Positions 12,045 through 25,220 of a DNA stretch of 64,000 nt are shown here, in pieces (within the stretch, counting starts at the first letter, position 1; each line of letters starts with the position of its first letter). The stretch is from Pachydiplax longipennis (Eukaryota; Arthropoda; Insecta; Odonata; Libellulidae). The stretch covers positions 62,639,001 through 62,703,000 of the forward strand of contig JAVFKF010000004.1 of the NCBI GenBank assembly GCA_036926295.1, given 5' to 3'. The notes beneath the pieces were generated by a model that saw nothing but the letters and a program-made list of their open reading frames with translations, did no database searches and had not been told where the DNA came from. The position numbers and the translations under genes are program-made.

Positions 12045-13460
12045 ATAACTATTAGATAGTTATTAACAAGGGCAACGCGGGTGCCACCACAGCTTTCATG
12101 TTGTCGTCCATTTGCGTTGACATCGTGAATAGAACTGAACGCCAAATATGTAAAAGGATAACGCGAGAGCCACTTGCGAGTGTGTAAACGCTCCTATATA
12201 TATTTTGTTGTAGCTTATGTTAGCGGTTGAGTTAACCTCAAGAATCTTCGTTCTTTTCAAATAAAGACTTACATTATTTGATACATACGTAAATCACGGC
12301 AAAACTCATAAAATGGCTACTTTGCTCCAGAAATCCATAAGCGACCTTTAGTTCCTTGAAATATGTTCTCTCGCTGAGAATCATTCTTGTTTCGTACGGT
12401 GTGGATGTCTCACAGATCGCTACGGCTATTTCAAGGTCATGCATTGCAGCTATCTTGCTCAAGCTTAAGCAAATGTAAATGCGAAAATAGTGCAGTTGAA
12501 TATTCATTATAAGGTAGTGAAAAGTGTGATTATTGTTAAATCAGTGGTGATCATTGTAAAATGAGCCAATGTTCTGTCTGCCGCAAAACAACACGTAATA
12601 CCGTGTTTATTGAGTGAGTGCCGTAAAAATTTCCATGGAGGTTGTCTTGAGGCACCTCCATGTCAAGATGATATTGATGGACTTGTTGCAAGTAAGCAAG
12701 CGTGGAGGTATCCGGAGTGTCAGACAGCTCGGAAGAAAAGTTTGAATGCTGTAAGCGAAACGGACAAGAAGTCATCTATTAGTGCTATGGAAAAGAAGTC
12801 ATCGGGAGGGAAATCTTTGGACGATATACATAGTATGCTTACTGAGCTTAAACAGAAAATAGTTTGGGTGATTCGATAGAAAACCTTTATGAATGATTTG
12901 ATGAAAAAATTAAATTGATGGAACTTCAAGCAAAACGGCTTGAGACTTGTTACGAGGAAATAAGTGAATTAAAAAGTAAAAACTTGTTGATAAAAAAACA
13001 GCTTAAAGACTTTACAAACCATTCTGACGAGTTAGAACAGCGTTTGCTCTATAACACTGTCGAAATTCATGGTTTTCCTATTAATGCAAATGAAGTATAC
13101 CAGATTTAATATGTAAGATCGGCAGTGAAATTAGGGGTTGATGTTAAAAATGAATCTATTGACTTCTGCCGGCGGTTAGGGCCGAGGTCAAATGGAGCCA
13201 ACGCAGGAATAGTGGTACTTTTCGTTAGTCAAAATTTCAAGGAAAGTTTGTTGGCAAAGCGGAGAGTGAAGAGGAATTTTTCTCTTCGCCATTTGTCATT
13301 AGAACTCCCTCCACAATCTGACTCACCTGTGTAGATCAAGGAAGCGCTTACCACCAGCCGTCGAACATTATTCAATGCAGCAAGAGACGCGAAGAAGGCT
13401 AGAAACATAAAAACTTCTCCCATTGATTACGGTTGTTACATGCTCAAAATTTTTTGACTG
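12045..13460 (+). mobile_element. 5' part of a non-LTR retrotransposon (5' UTR and ORF1 remnant)
   Basis: A CpG-rich island in otherwise CpG-poor DNA. About 500 bp of CpG-rich leader precedes an ORF1-like sequence with PHD finger, coiled coil and RRM-like C-terminal part. No endonuclease/reverse-transcriptase ORF2 follows, so the element is truncated or rearranged at its 3' side. The layout resembles ORF1 proteins of insect Jockey/CR1-group LINEs. Exact clade and ends are not determined. Confidence 0.65.
12561..13445 (+). pseudogene. Retrotransposon ORF1 protein remnant (PHD finger, coiled coil)
   Basis: From ATG 12561 the frame reads MSQCSVCRKTTRNTVFIE, then shifts near 12615 into ECRKNFHGGC and later W-x-x-PEC. 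This spacing recalls a C4HC3 PHD finger in which one cysteine now reads Tyr. Stops occur after position 12876. A second segment, 12915-13109, is a heptad-rich coiled coil (AKRLETCYEEISELKSKN) ending EIHGFPINAN. A third, 13125-13334, reads DFCRRLGPRSN and LLAKRRVKRNFSLRHL. This order matches nucleic-acid-binding ORF1 proteins of PHD-containing LINEs. At least two frameshifts and stops make it inactive. Confidence 0.7.
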
Positions 13461-13699
13461 AGCTCTTTAAAATGCACGGGAAAATTTATTGTATCAAAAA
13501 TTGGATGAGATGTAAAAACTAGCTATTCAATGGAAAGGACGTAGAAGCGAACGACTCTAAGTTTCACAAAGCTCGTTGAAAAATACATTAAACTTAGACA
13601 ATTAGCGTATCAATAGAATGCTTTTTCTGTATAGTGAAGTATTCTTCTGCACTTGATCGTATTTCGAAGTCTTTTTTCTGTGTCTTTAGTTGAAAATCT

Positions 13700-16490
13700 G
13701 GATTTCTATGTTGCCATTATTATTGTAATCTTTTCTGTGAGTTAAATGAATTCTGCGAATATTTTTATGCATGGTAAAAATAATTTATTTACTTGGAATA
13801 ACAAATATTTATTCTTAATCAACGTCTTTCATTAGCTTCTCACAGTCTAAATTAATTTTTTGCCGTATGAGCATTTCATCCTGTAATATTTAAATTTACT
13901 CCTAAATGTTACCTAGTCCTTCTATCACACCCGAGACAATGATGCCTAAGGAAAAGTTTCACCTTTAGGTTCCATCAGTAATACTGTCTAGCTGTATGAT
14001 CAGTCAATGTACAAGGTTGAAAATTCTTATCAGATTTTTTAATATTTGTAATCCTTTATCCTTATAGTGAAATCTAAATCATCTCAGGCAGTGAGAAGGA
14101 AGTGCCTGGCTGTAGGAGGTGATTTAGATGACAAGGTTGAATGTTTTAAGTGTATTGATTACATGCTATTCTACCGCTTTCATGAAGGGAGGTAATCCTC
14201 TACATGGGTGAGTGCATTTTTCTTCTAATAATTTCATGAAGGAATTGGTTGACCTACTCAAAGTTAATTTCATCTAACCCATTCATAATTCGTTGACTAT
14301 TATGGTTTACCTTCAGCAATGTGTGTTTAAAAAGTTAAGGATCGAGTGTCAAAAGCTTATAATTTTTTGTGCAAAAACTTGGCTCAATTTTTCATAAACT
14401 TGAGTTTATAGCTAGTCTGAGAAGGTTAATACCTAGCATTGTAGCGCTTTTTGAATTATTTCAGTGTAAGGGTGGTTAATTTGAATAATTCCTTGCTGTT
14501 ACTGTGGAAAGGGTGTTCTATCAGCTGAAAGGATGTTTGTTATTTTTATTATATATTAATATAGGACTAATTAATGAATGGAATTACTTAATAAAAATGT
14601 GAGATGCTCAATCAAAAATAAGTAGAAAGGAGGAAGTCATTGCTCATCTGTATATCTGGCTTACATGGGTATTACTTAAGTCATTTACCAAGTTTTATTT
14701 TTCAGTTTTGTTTCAAGGAAATTACAACTCCTTTTTAAGGAATAATATAATATTTATAACTTTCTGGAAATCATTTCATGGAATTTTTACTTGATGTTTT
14801 AAGATCAGGAATTATTTAGAGTATTCCTCAAGCTAATCATGTAGGACTATCACTATTTTGTCAATTGTATATCTTGTAATAAGCTTAATTACTTTAAGGT
14901 AATTAAGGTAATTTAATTACATTGTGTAACTTACTTTACCATAAAGCAATCAGTGAAATGTTGATTCTTCCATCTGACTTACTTAGTTCAGTGCTCTTTG
15001 CAGCTAAAGAGTTACTATTATTCTGATGAGGCTTTTGTAGAATCTTATTGGAAGTTGGTTTCATTTCCCATACTGTTGAAGACATTGTTATGGGCAGAGT
15101 TGTATTTAACAGTTCATGGATAATTCTGCATTCTTCCTGGAAGTGTTTCATATTCTTAATCAATTTAGCCAATTATTTGAAAGTAGGCTTTCTCTTTTAT
15201 AGGTGAGGTTTGAAAGATATTATTGCTATTGAGCTACTAAAACGTTTTAATTTATTAGCTTTTATTCTTTAAATACTTCTTTGAAACACTTTGGAACCTG
15301 CATTGATGCATTTAGTTTTACCTAGGCATTCAATATAATTTATGGTAAGAATGACCGAATACTCTTTGGTTTTTGATGTTTCTTTTGATATGAAGTTTTG
15401 TGGAAACCATGAGACATGTTTAAAGGATATGAAATTAAACATATTTCACAAGTAGCTTTGCCCATTAAGTCAAACCTTAGCTCCTTTTCTTTTGATTTTT
15501 TAGAAATTTGTTGATTGTCCAACCATCTAGTTTTTTCTTAGAAAACACTTCTATTAGATTCACCTATATAGTTCTAGTGTTACATTAAATTTGGGAAAAT
15601 TATTCTTCAGTTCTTGTTTGATAACTTTTTACCTTATAGAATTAGTATTTGCATTCTATTTTTATTGGTGTGCCTAGCTAATTTATTAGATTTTTAATTC
15701 TTACAATTGATGTTACTGTTATCAAATGTGGGGTAAAGATTTTTCATAGGTATTATATCATAAGTTTTGCATCCATGAACACAAGATGGGTCTTGCTATT
15801 TCTGGTTTCTTTCCTCTGTTATTTGTAGTAATAATGCCATCAGTCAAAATTCAATCAATATAATTACATCTTTAGCAACCCCCACTTTCCATTGGTAATT
15901 TAATTTTCCATTACAGTTATTTAAGCAATGTAACAAATGAGCAATAACAGCTGATTAACATCTTCTAAAATGTGCTGCATTTTCTCTTCCATTATGTCCG
16001 AAAAATGTACCCATAATTGCAGTTTTACAGGAATGAAAAAGTCAGTTTAGTGTTCATGCAAATTGAAGTGTATTTTCCTTGCACAGTGGTAAATTCCTCC
16101 AAATCAAGTTAGAACCAGTACTTCTCATCAATGACTCAGAAGACATGTCTAAGCTTTAAGCAGTTATTCAATTTCTTTCAGCTGACTGGCTGGCTGACTC
16201 TTTTGAATATCAATATGTATTTGGAGTTATCACTGAAATTATACTGTCAGAAAATTTACTGATTAAAACTCTGCATCCAAATTCTTGGTAATGAATTAAC
16301 ATGACTATATTTTAGGGGATTATTTAGCTTTCTGGTGCTCATAATTATTGATAAATTCTTTGTATTTTAATTGTATTAGCCAAACAGTATGTAATAAAGT
16401 TATATTAAAGCTCAAATATAATAACTCTCTGAAAATTTCCATAAGATCCTTAAAGAACTAAGGAAAATCACCACAAAGGGGAAACAACTA
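13700..16490. other. Intergenic DNA without recognised features
   Basis: CpG-poor, AT-rich. Short frames at 14936-15172 and 15340-15522 on the minus strand have no recognisable motif and are likely chance. Confidence 0.5.
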
Positions 16491-16494
16491 AATT

Positions 16495-16690
16495 TTTGCC
16501 AAGTCCAAGATGTAAATATTCAAATTTATTTGGTCCAAAAAGTAAACAAAAAATTCTAAGTTCAAAACGTAAGCATGAAAATTTATGTAGGTCCAGAATG
16601 TAAGCAATGAATTTTTTCTAAGTCCAAAACATACACACCAAAAATATTCTCCAAGTCCAAACTGTAAACAAACATTTTTGAATGTAAGGA
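16495..16690 (+). repeat. Diverged minisatellite
   Basis: About six imperfect tandem units of roughly 27-44 bp, each starting with a variant of AAGTCCAAAATGTAA and followed by an A/T-rich spacer. Confidence 0.7.
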
Positions 16691-16919
16691 AACCATAAAA
16701 CTTGCATTTTAGCTAAAAAATTTCAGAAAACTTTGACATTGGGATCTCCAAGATGATCTTGGGGATAGTTTCCAGCCCTCTGACCACTTTTTATCCATGG
16801 AGCAGTTGAACCAATAGCAATTGCACACAGCAATTTCTGTAGATTCATCTGCTCCTAATTATTAAACTTAGTTTTCTTTTCTTCACTCAATTTTTATTTT
16901 TCTCAAAGTACAAGTACAG

Positions 16920-16920
<1 letters not shown>

Positions 16921-16983
<63 letters not shown>

Positions 16984-16994
16984 TAAAGGATATG

Positions 16995-17088
<94 letters not shown>

Positions 17089-17166
17089 TATGTGTATTTA
17101 TTGAATATATATATATATATATATATATTGTATGTGTATTTATTGAATATATATATATATATTCAA
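16921..17166. repeat. Long compound (AT)n microsatellite with embedded hairpins
   Basis: About 245 bp of AT repeats interrupted by TGTTTAAAGGATATGAAAT (near 16979-16998). It also holds two copies of TTGTATGTGTATTTATTGA, whose reverse complement closes the tract at 17161-17183. The result is an AT-rich cruciform-prone sequence. Chance open frames of repeated Tyr-Ile in it are not genes. Confidence 0.9.
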
Positions 17167-17189
17167 TAAATACACATACAAAATAGTGT

Positions 17190-18180
17190 CAAACACATTC
17201 TCTTCATAATGCTCTTCATTTCTCAGCCTTTATTCTTCCTCTTAATCATTCCTGCCATCACCTATAATAAACAATTTAGTAACAATTTCGATGCACAAAA
17301 TGTCCATTATCCATACATTTGAAAATTTTATACAATACAAATCCTCAAATGAAAAATATGGAATATCCATTTTTAATTAAAAATGATATCAAGGGGATGA
17401 ATAAAATGGCAACTGAGATGAAATTGAATGTTTTTAAAAATATTTATTTTAAAAATTAAACATTAAAATAGCAAAGATTTTTCACAAGGAAAGGAAACTT
17501 GCTTTTGAGCAGTTATTAAAGTAATATATAATTGGAAATCAGAAACTTATTATAGCATTTAACCAGTAGCATCAATCATACCCAAAATTATTACTTTGAT
17601 TTTTACACTTCAGTTCATGACAAAAATTAAATTATCATAATAGCTAAAGCCTATGTTCAAATTCAATAATGTAAAATAAAGCTTGGCTACTTCATTACAT
17701 TCACTAGCATTTTTCAATAAATAAAACTAAATTCAAATGCTGAATGATAAAAGTCATTTAAGGCATTTCAAATAATTGCTTCAAATTACTCCTGGTTTTC
17801 CAAGGGGTTGAATGTGGGATTAACGATTCTACTCGGTAGAAAAAACACTGAATTCTGAAATAGTAATGTGCACTGGAAAACTACCTAGCCTAGGAAAAGG
17901 TTAATTATTTACAAATTGGAACATGGATATGCTATTACTACATAGAGCTAGGAAAGAACTAATCAATGTATTAATAAACACAATGTGGGTACCAGAGCAA
18001 TTCCAGAAATCAGATTGACAGGACAAAGTATTTTAGAAAACTTGTATGCAATATTTACTGCAGCTGTGATTAAAAAAACAGTTTGGGACAGGTTTTATTA
18101 TTAACAGCAGGGTAAAGCATCATTCCAACCTATAACTGAAAAATTATGCTGCATACATACTAAAGGCAGATTTTTTCAAT
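17190..18180. other. Intergenic DNA without recognised features
   Basis: AT-rich, CpG-poor; no motif recognised. Confidence 0.5.
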
Positions 18181-18186
18181 TACAGT

Positions 18187-19119
18187 GTTATTAAAGAATA
18201 TGTAGAAGATAAAGAGGATGAGATCAAAGATGATTTCTATGAGTTATTAGAAAAAACCTATGATAAATGTCCTGAACACTGTATAAAAATCATTATGGGA
18301 GTTCTAAACACCAAAGTTGGCCAGGAGCATATCTATTTACCCACAGTAGGCAAGCATAGCTTACTATGACAACTAACTAACTAACTACTAACGACAATGG
18401 ATCTCAAATGATCGCCTTTGCTGCCTCCAAATAAAAGATAATATCCTACGCAGAAAAATAAGGGAACATGGGAACACCACCAGCAAACCAAATGAATCAT
18501 ATGACTGATGCAAGATATCTTTGTAACCTCATGAATGTCATAAATTAGAGAGGAGCAAACAGATTCTGATCATTACCTTTTAATTTTAAAAGTAAAAGCA
18601 AGAATCGGTAACCTTAAAAAAAAACAACAAAGACGGAAAAAATTTTATATAGAATGCCTGAAGGATAAAAAGGTTACCAAAGAATATAGCAACCATTTAA
18701 CTGCCCTTTTGCAAAATGATAATAGTGATCATCATGGCAGAGTCAACAAAGTCAATAGAGTATGGGAGATCTGCAAAAATGCAGTTAATATACCAGCTGA
18801 CAATATATTAGGAGCATCTAAATCTGCCAAGAGGAAACAATGGTTTGACCAAGAAGGACAAGAAGTCACTGAGAAAAAGAATGCAGTTTACAAGAAATTA
18901 ATTCAGAGAAAATATACCAGGAGCTCCCAGGAAGAATATAAAACAGGAGATATCAATGATAGAAAAACTTTAAACTGGAATGAAATAAAGACATTTTATG
19001 AAAGAGTTAATAACATGCATTGTCCATTTACAGCCCAAATAACTATGTGTAATAATAAGGATGGAGACATAGTGTGTGATAAGAAAGTATATAGTAGTAG
19101 TAAAAAAAATATTTCTTAA
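18187..19119 (+). pseudogene. Decayed non-LTR retrotransposon endonuclease / linker fragment
   Basis: 18187-18362 reads EDKEDEIKDDFYELLEKTYD, then IKIIMGVLNTKVGQE and YLPTVGKHSLL before a stop. This is the APE-type endonuclease of insect LINEs, where GDFNAKVG is usual; GVLN has lost the conserved Asp. 18363-18708 is degraded. 18709-19119 is an open 136-codon stretch with KRKQWFDQEGQEVTEKKNAV, FYERVNNM and TMCNNKDGDIV, matching the region between endonuclease and reverse transcriptase. No RT motifs follow, because the satellite array begins immediately after. Inactive. Confidence 0.72.
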
Positions 19120-19124
19120 TTCCT

Positions 19125-22100
19125 CGAAATAAATATTTCTTGCATCAAATATGAAGGTAATTTTTGAGAAATTTCGAAAATTTTATTGGTTAGGTGAAAA
19201 TTTTTCCATAATTTATGAAAAATCAGGAAATATTTTAGGTTCTCCGTGGGGTTTTTGCCTTAATGTCGTAGATTAATTTTTAATCCATCGAAATAAAAAT
19301 TTTTGCATCAAATATGAAGGTAATTTTTCAGATATTTAAAACATTTTCTTGGTTAAGTGAAAATTTTTCTATAATTTATGAAATGTCTGGAAATATCTTT
19401 GGTTTTCCGCGAGGATTTTTCCTTAATTTAGCAGATAAATTTTTAATCCCTCGAAATAAAAATTTTTGCCATAATTATGAAGGCAAATTTTGAGAAATTT
19501 CAAAAATTTTGTTGGTTAAATGAACATTTTTCCATAAATTATTAATATTTGGAAAATTTTCGGTTTTCCGCGAGTTTTTTGCCTTAATTAAGTAGATTAA
19601 TTTTTAATGCCTCGAAACAAAATGTTTGCATCAAATATGAAGTTAATTTTTAAGACATTTCAAAATATTTATTCAGTAAGTAAAAATGTTTCCATAATTT
19701 ATAAATATCTGGAAATATTTTTGGTTTTCCGCGAGGGTTTTCCCTTAATTACGTAGATAAACTTTAAATACCTCGAAATCAAAATTTTGGCATAAAATAC
19801 GAAGGAAATATATGACAAATTTCAAGAATTTTGTTGGTTAAGTGAAAATTTTTCCATAATTTATGAAAAATCTGGAAATATTTTAGGTTCTCCGCGGGAT
19901 TTTTGCCTTAATTTCGTAGATTAATTTTAATCCCTCGAAATAAAAATTTTTGCATCAAATATGTAGGTAATTTATGAGAAATTTCTAAAATTTTGTTGGT
20001 AAGTAAAAATTTTTCAATAAGTTATAAATAATATTGAAATTTTTTTGGTTTTCCAGGAGATTTCTTCCTTAATTTCGTACATAAATTTTTAAACCCTCGA
20101 AATAAGAAATTTAAATCAAATATGAAGGTAATTTTTGAGAAATTTCTAAAATTTAATTGGTTAAGTGAAATGTTTTACATAATTCATGAAATATTTTCGT
20201 TTACCAAGAGGTAATTGCCTAAATTTGGTAGATAAATTTTTAATCCCTCAAAATAAAAATTTTTAAATCAAATATTTAGGTAATTTTTGAGAAATTTCTA
20301 AAATTTTGTTGGTAAGTAAAAATTTTTCAATAAGTTATAAATAATATTGAAATTTTTTTGGTTTTCCAGGAGATTTCTTCCTTAATTTCGTACATAAATT
20401 TTTAAACCCTCGAAATAAGAAATTTAAATCAAATATGAAGGTAATTTTTGAGAAATTTCTAAAATTTAATTGGTTAAGTGAAATGTTTTACATAATTCAT
20501 GAAATATTTTCGTTTACCAAGAGGTAATTGCCTAAATTTGGTAGATAAATTTTTAATCCCTCAAAATAAAAATTTTTAAATCAAACATTTAGGTAATTTT
20601 TGAGAAATTCAAAAATTTTGTTGGGTAAGTGAAAATTTTTAAATAAATTATGAAATATCTGGAAATAAATTGGTTTTCCGCGAGGTTTCATCCTTAATTT
20701 TTAGATAAATTTTTAATCCCTTGAAAAAAAATTTTTGCAAATAATATGGTGGTAATTTTTGAGAAATTTCAAAAATTTTTTTTCGGTTAGTGGAAATTTT
20801 TCCATTATTTTTGAAAAATCTGGAAATATTTCATGTTTTCAGCGAGAGTTTTGCCTTATTTTCGTAGATTAAGTTTTAATCTCCCGTAAGAAAAATTTTT
20901 GCAATAAATATGAAGGTAATTATTGAGAAATATCAAAAAATTTATGGGGTAAATAAAGATTTTTCCATAATTTATGATATATCTGGAAATGTTTTTGGTT
21001 ATCCGCGAGGGTTTTGCCTTAATTTCGTAGATTAATTTTTGATCCCTCTAAATAAAAACATTTGCATCAAATATGAAGGTAATTTTTGTGAAATATTAAA
21101 AAATTAATTTGGTAAGTGAAAATGTTTTCATAATTTATGAAATATCTGGAAATATTTATGGTTTTCCGCGAGGGTTTTGCCTTAATTTCGTAGATAAATT
21201 TTTAATCCCTCGAAATAAATATTTTTACAATACTTTTTAATTTATTACAATATTTTTGTAATTTTTGAGAAATTTCAATAATTTTCTGGTTAAGTGAAAA
21301 TGTTTCCATAATTTATGAAATATCTGTAAATATTTTTGGTTTTCTGCGAGGGTTTTCCCTTAATTTCGTAGATTAATTTTTGATCCCTCTAAATAAAAAC
21401 ATTTGCATCAAATATGAAGGTAATTTTTGTGAAATATTAAAAAATTAATTTGGTAAGTGAAAATGTTTTCATAATTTATGAAATATCTGGAAATATTTTT
21501 GGTTTTCCGCGAGGGTTTTGCCATAATTTCGTAGATAAATTTTTAATCCCTCGAAATAAATATTTTTGCAATAAATATGAAGGTAATGTTTTAGAAATTT
21601 CAAGAATTTTGCTGGTTAAGTGAAAATCTTTCCATAATTTATGAAATATCTGGAAAAATTTTTTGTTTTCCGCAAGGATGTTGCCTTGATTTCGTAGATT
21701 AAGTTTTAATCTCCCGTAAGAAAAATTTTTACAATAAATATGAAGGTAATTTTTGAGAAAATTCAAAAAAATTTTTCATTAAGTGGTATTTTTCCATAAT
21801 TTTTGAAATATCTGGAAATGTTTTTGGTTTTCCGCAGGGTTTTGTCTTAATTTCGTAGATTCGGTTTTAATCTCCTGTACGAAAAATTTTTCCAATAAAT
21901 ATGAAGGTAAGTTTTGATAAATTTCAAAAAATTTACTGGGTAAGTGAAAATTTTTCCATAATTTATGAAATATCTAGAAATATTTCTTATTTTCCGCAAG
22001 GGTTTTGCCTTATTTCGTAGATAAATTTTTAACTCTCGAAATAAAAAATTTTAATTATATATGAAGGTAATTTTTGTAAAATTTCTAAAATTCAATTGGT

Positions 22101-25080
22101 TATGTGACAATTTTCCCATAACTTATGAAAAATCTCGAAATATTTTATGTTTTCCGCGAGGTTTTTACCTCAATTCCGTAGATAAATTAAAAATCACTGG
22201 GAAGAAAAATTTTTGCAATATCTATGAGGGTAATTTTTGAGAAATTTCAAAAATGTTTTTCGGTAAGTGAAAATATTTCCATAATTTTTTTTAAAAATCT
22301 GGAAATATTTAAGTTTTTACGTGAGAATTTTGGATTAATTTCGTAGATTAATTTTTAATCTCTGGTAAAAAAGTTTTAGCAATAAATATGGAGGTAATTA
22401 TTGAGAAATTTCAAAAATTTTGCTGGTTATTGAAAATTTTTCCATAATTTATGAAATATCTGGAAATATTTTCGGTTCTCCGCGAGTGTTCTGCCTTAAT
22501 TTCGTAGATTAACTTTTAATCTCTCGAACTAAAAAATTTTCCATCGAATATGAGGGTTATTCTTGTGAAATATTATTTAATTTATTCGGTAAGTGAAAAT
22601 TTTTCCATAATATATGAAGTATCTGGAAATATTTTTGGTTTTCCAAGAGGGTTTTCCCTTAATTTCGTAGATAAATTTTTAATCCCTCGAAATAATATTT
22701 TTGCAATAAATATGAAGGTAATTTTTTACAAATTTTAGGAATTTTGCTGGTTAGGTGAAAATCTTTCCATAATATATGAAATATCTGGAAATATTTTTGG
22801 TTTTCCGCGAGGGTTTTGCCTTAATTTCGTAGATTAAGTTTTAATCTCCCGAAATAAAAATTTTTGCAACAAATATGAAGGTAATTTTTGAGAAATTTCA
22901 AAAAATGTATTGGGTGAGTGAAAATTCTGGAAATATTGTAGGTTTCCGCGGGGTTTTTGCCTTAATTTCGTAGATAAATTATTAGCTCCTCGAAATAACA
23001 ATTTTTGCAATAAATATACAGGTAATTTTTGAGAAATTTCAAAAAATTTGTTGGTTGAGTGAAAATGTTTCCATAATTTATGAAATATCTGGAAATAAAT
23101 TGGTTTTCCGCGAGGTCTTTTCCTTAATTTTGTTGATAAATTTTTAACCTCTGCTAAGAAAAATTTTTGCAATAAATATAGAGGTACTTTTGAGAAATTT
23201 CAAAAAATGTATGGGGTAAGTGATTATTTTTCCATAATTTATAAAAAATCTGGGAATGTTTTTGGTTTTTCGCGAAAACTTCGCCTTAATTTCGTAGTAA
23301 AACTTTTAATCCCTCGATATATACATTTTGGCATCAAATATGAAGGAAATATTTGAGAAATTTCAAGAATTTTGTTGGTAAGTGAAAATTTTTCCATAAA
23401 GTTGGAAATTCTGGAAATTTTTTTGCTTTTCCGCGAGATTTCTGCCTTAATTTCGTAGATATATTTTTAATCCCTCGACATAAAAAATTATAATCAAAGA
23501 TGAAGTAATTTTTGAGAAATTTCAGAAATGTAATTGGTTAAGTGAATCTTTTTCCATAATTTATGAAATATTTTCGTTTTCCGCGAAGTTTTTTCCTTAA
23601 TTTTGTAGATTAATTTTTAATCCGTCGAAAAAAAATTTTCCATCAAATATGAAGGTACTTTTTGAGAAATTTCAAAAATTTTGTTGGTTAAGTGAAAATT
23701 TTTCCATAATTTATAAGATATCTGGAAATATTGTAGGTTTTCCGCGGGATTTTTGCCTTAATTTCGTAGATAAATTATTAACCCCTCGAAATAACAATTT
23801 TTGCAATAATTATGCAGGTAATTTTTTAGAAATTTCGAAAATTTTCTTCGTTAATTGAAAATTTTTCCATAATTTATATAATATCTGGAAATATTTTAGG
23901 TTTTCCGGGGGTTTTTGCCTTAATTACGTAGATAAAGTATCAACACCTCGAGATAAAAATTTCTGCGATAAATATGAAGGTAATGTTTGAGAAATTTCAA
24001 AATTTTTGTTAGTTAAGTGAACATTTTTCCATAATTTATGAAATATCTCGAAATTTTTTAGGTTTTCCGCGAGGTTTTTGCCTCAATTCCGTAGATAAAT
24101 TAAAAATCACTCGGAAGAAAAATATTGGCAATATATATGAGGACAATTTTAGAGATATTTTAGAGATGTTTTTCGGTATGTGGAAATTATTTCCATAATT
24201 TTTAAAAAATCTGGAAATATTTAAGTTTTTACGTGAGAATTTTGGATTAATTTCCTAGATAAATTTTTAATCCCTCGAAATAAAATTTTTGCATCAAATA
24301 TGAAGGTGATTTTTGGTAAATTTCAAAACGTTTGTGGGCAAGTGAACATTTTTCCGTAAAGAATGAAATATCTGGAAAATATTTTGGTTTTGCGCGAGGT
24401 TTTTGCCATGGTTTCATAGATAAATTTTTAATCTCTCGAAGTAAAAAAATATAATCAAAAAAGAAGTAATTTTTAAGAAATTTCAAAAATTTAATTGGTT
24501 AAGTGAAACTTTTTCATAATTTATGAAATTTCTGGAAATATTTTAGGTATTCCGCTCGGTTTTTCGATTAATTTCGTAGATAAATGTTTAATCTCTCCTA
24601 AGAAAAATTTTGGCAATAAATATAGAGGTACTTTTTGTGAAATTTCAAAACATTTATTGGGTAAGTGATAAAATATTTCAATCATTTATGAAAAATCTGG
24701 AAATATTTTTGTTTTTCGCGAGGTTTTTGCCTTGATTTCTTAGATAAATTTTTAATCCCTCGAAATAAAAATCGTAATCAAAGATGAAGGTAATTCTTGA
24801 GAAATTTCAAAAATTTAATTTAAGTTAATCAGTTTCCATAATGTATGAAATATTTTCGATTTCCGCGAGGTTTTTGCCTTAATTTCGTAGAAAAAATTTT
24901 AATCCCTCGATATAAAAATTTTTGTATCAAATATGAAGGTAATTTTTGAGAAATTTCAAAAATTTTGTTGGTTAAGTGAAAGTTTTTCCATAATTTATGA
25001 AATAAATTGAAAATTTTTTATAATTTATGAAATATCTGGGAAATTTTAGGATTTCCTCTAGGTTTTTACCTTCATTTTCT
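19125..25080 (+). repeat. AT-rich satellite array, about 163 bp monomers (forward block)
   Basis: About 36 tandem monomers, estimated from spacing. Each contains ATCCCTCGAAATAAA, ATGAAGGTAATTTTTGAGAA, TTGGTTAAGTGAAAATTTTT, ATAATTTATGAAATATCTGG, TTTTCCGCGAGG and TTGCCTTAATTTCGTAGAT in that order. Successive ATGAAGG positions are 160-166 bp apart. Monomers are diverged, but blocks of two are duplicated (see the 312 bp unit). Frames on both strands recur at monomer spacing and are not genes. Confidence 0.95.
19967..20590 (+). repeat. Tandem duplication of a 312 bp two-monomer unit
   Basis: 19967-20278 and 20279-20590 are nearly identical, while other neighbouring monomers differ widely. This indicates a recent local duplication and a higher-order unit of two monomers. 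Confidence 0.85.
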
Positions 25081-25220
25081 GCAGTTATTTAATATCTGTT
25101 GAAATAATATGTTTTTGCAATGAAGGAAAATGTAATTTTTGAGAAATTACGAAAAGTTTGTTGAATTGGTTGCCAATTTTTCAGATTTTTTAAAAAAATT
25201 TGGCCATTTTTTAGGTAACC

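Noticed and set aside
16992..17186. Open frame of alternating Tyr-Ile
   Set aside because: It is a reading of the (AT)n microsatellite, not a gene.
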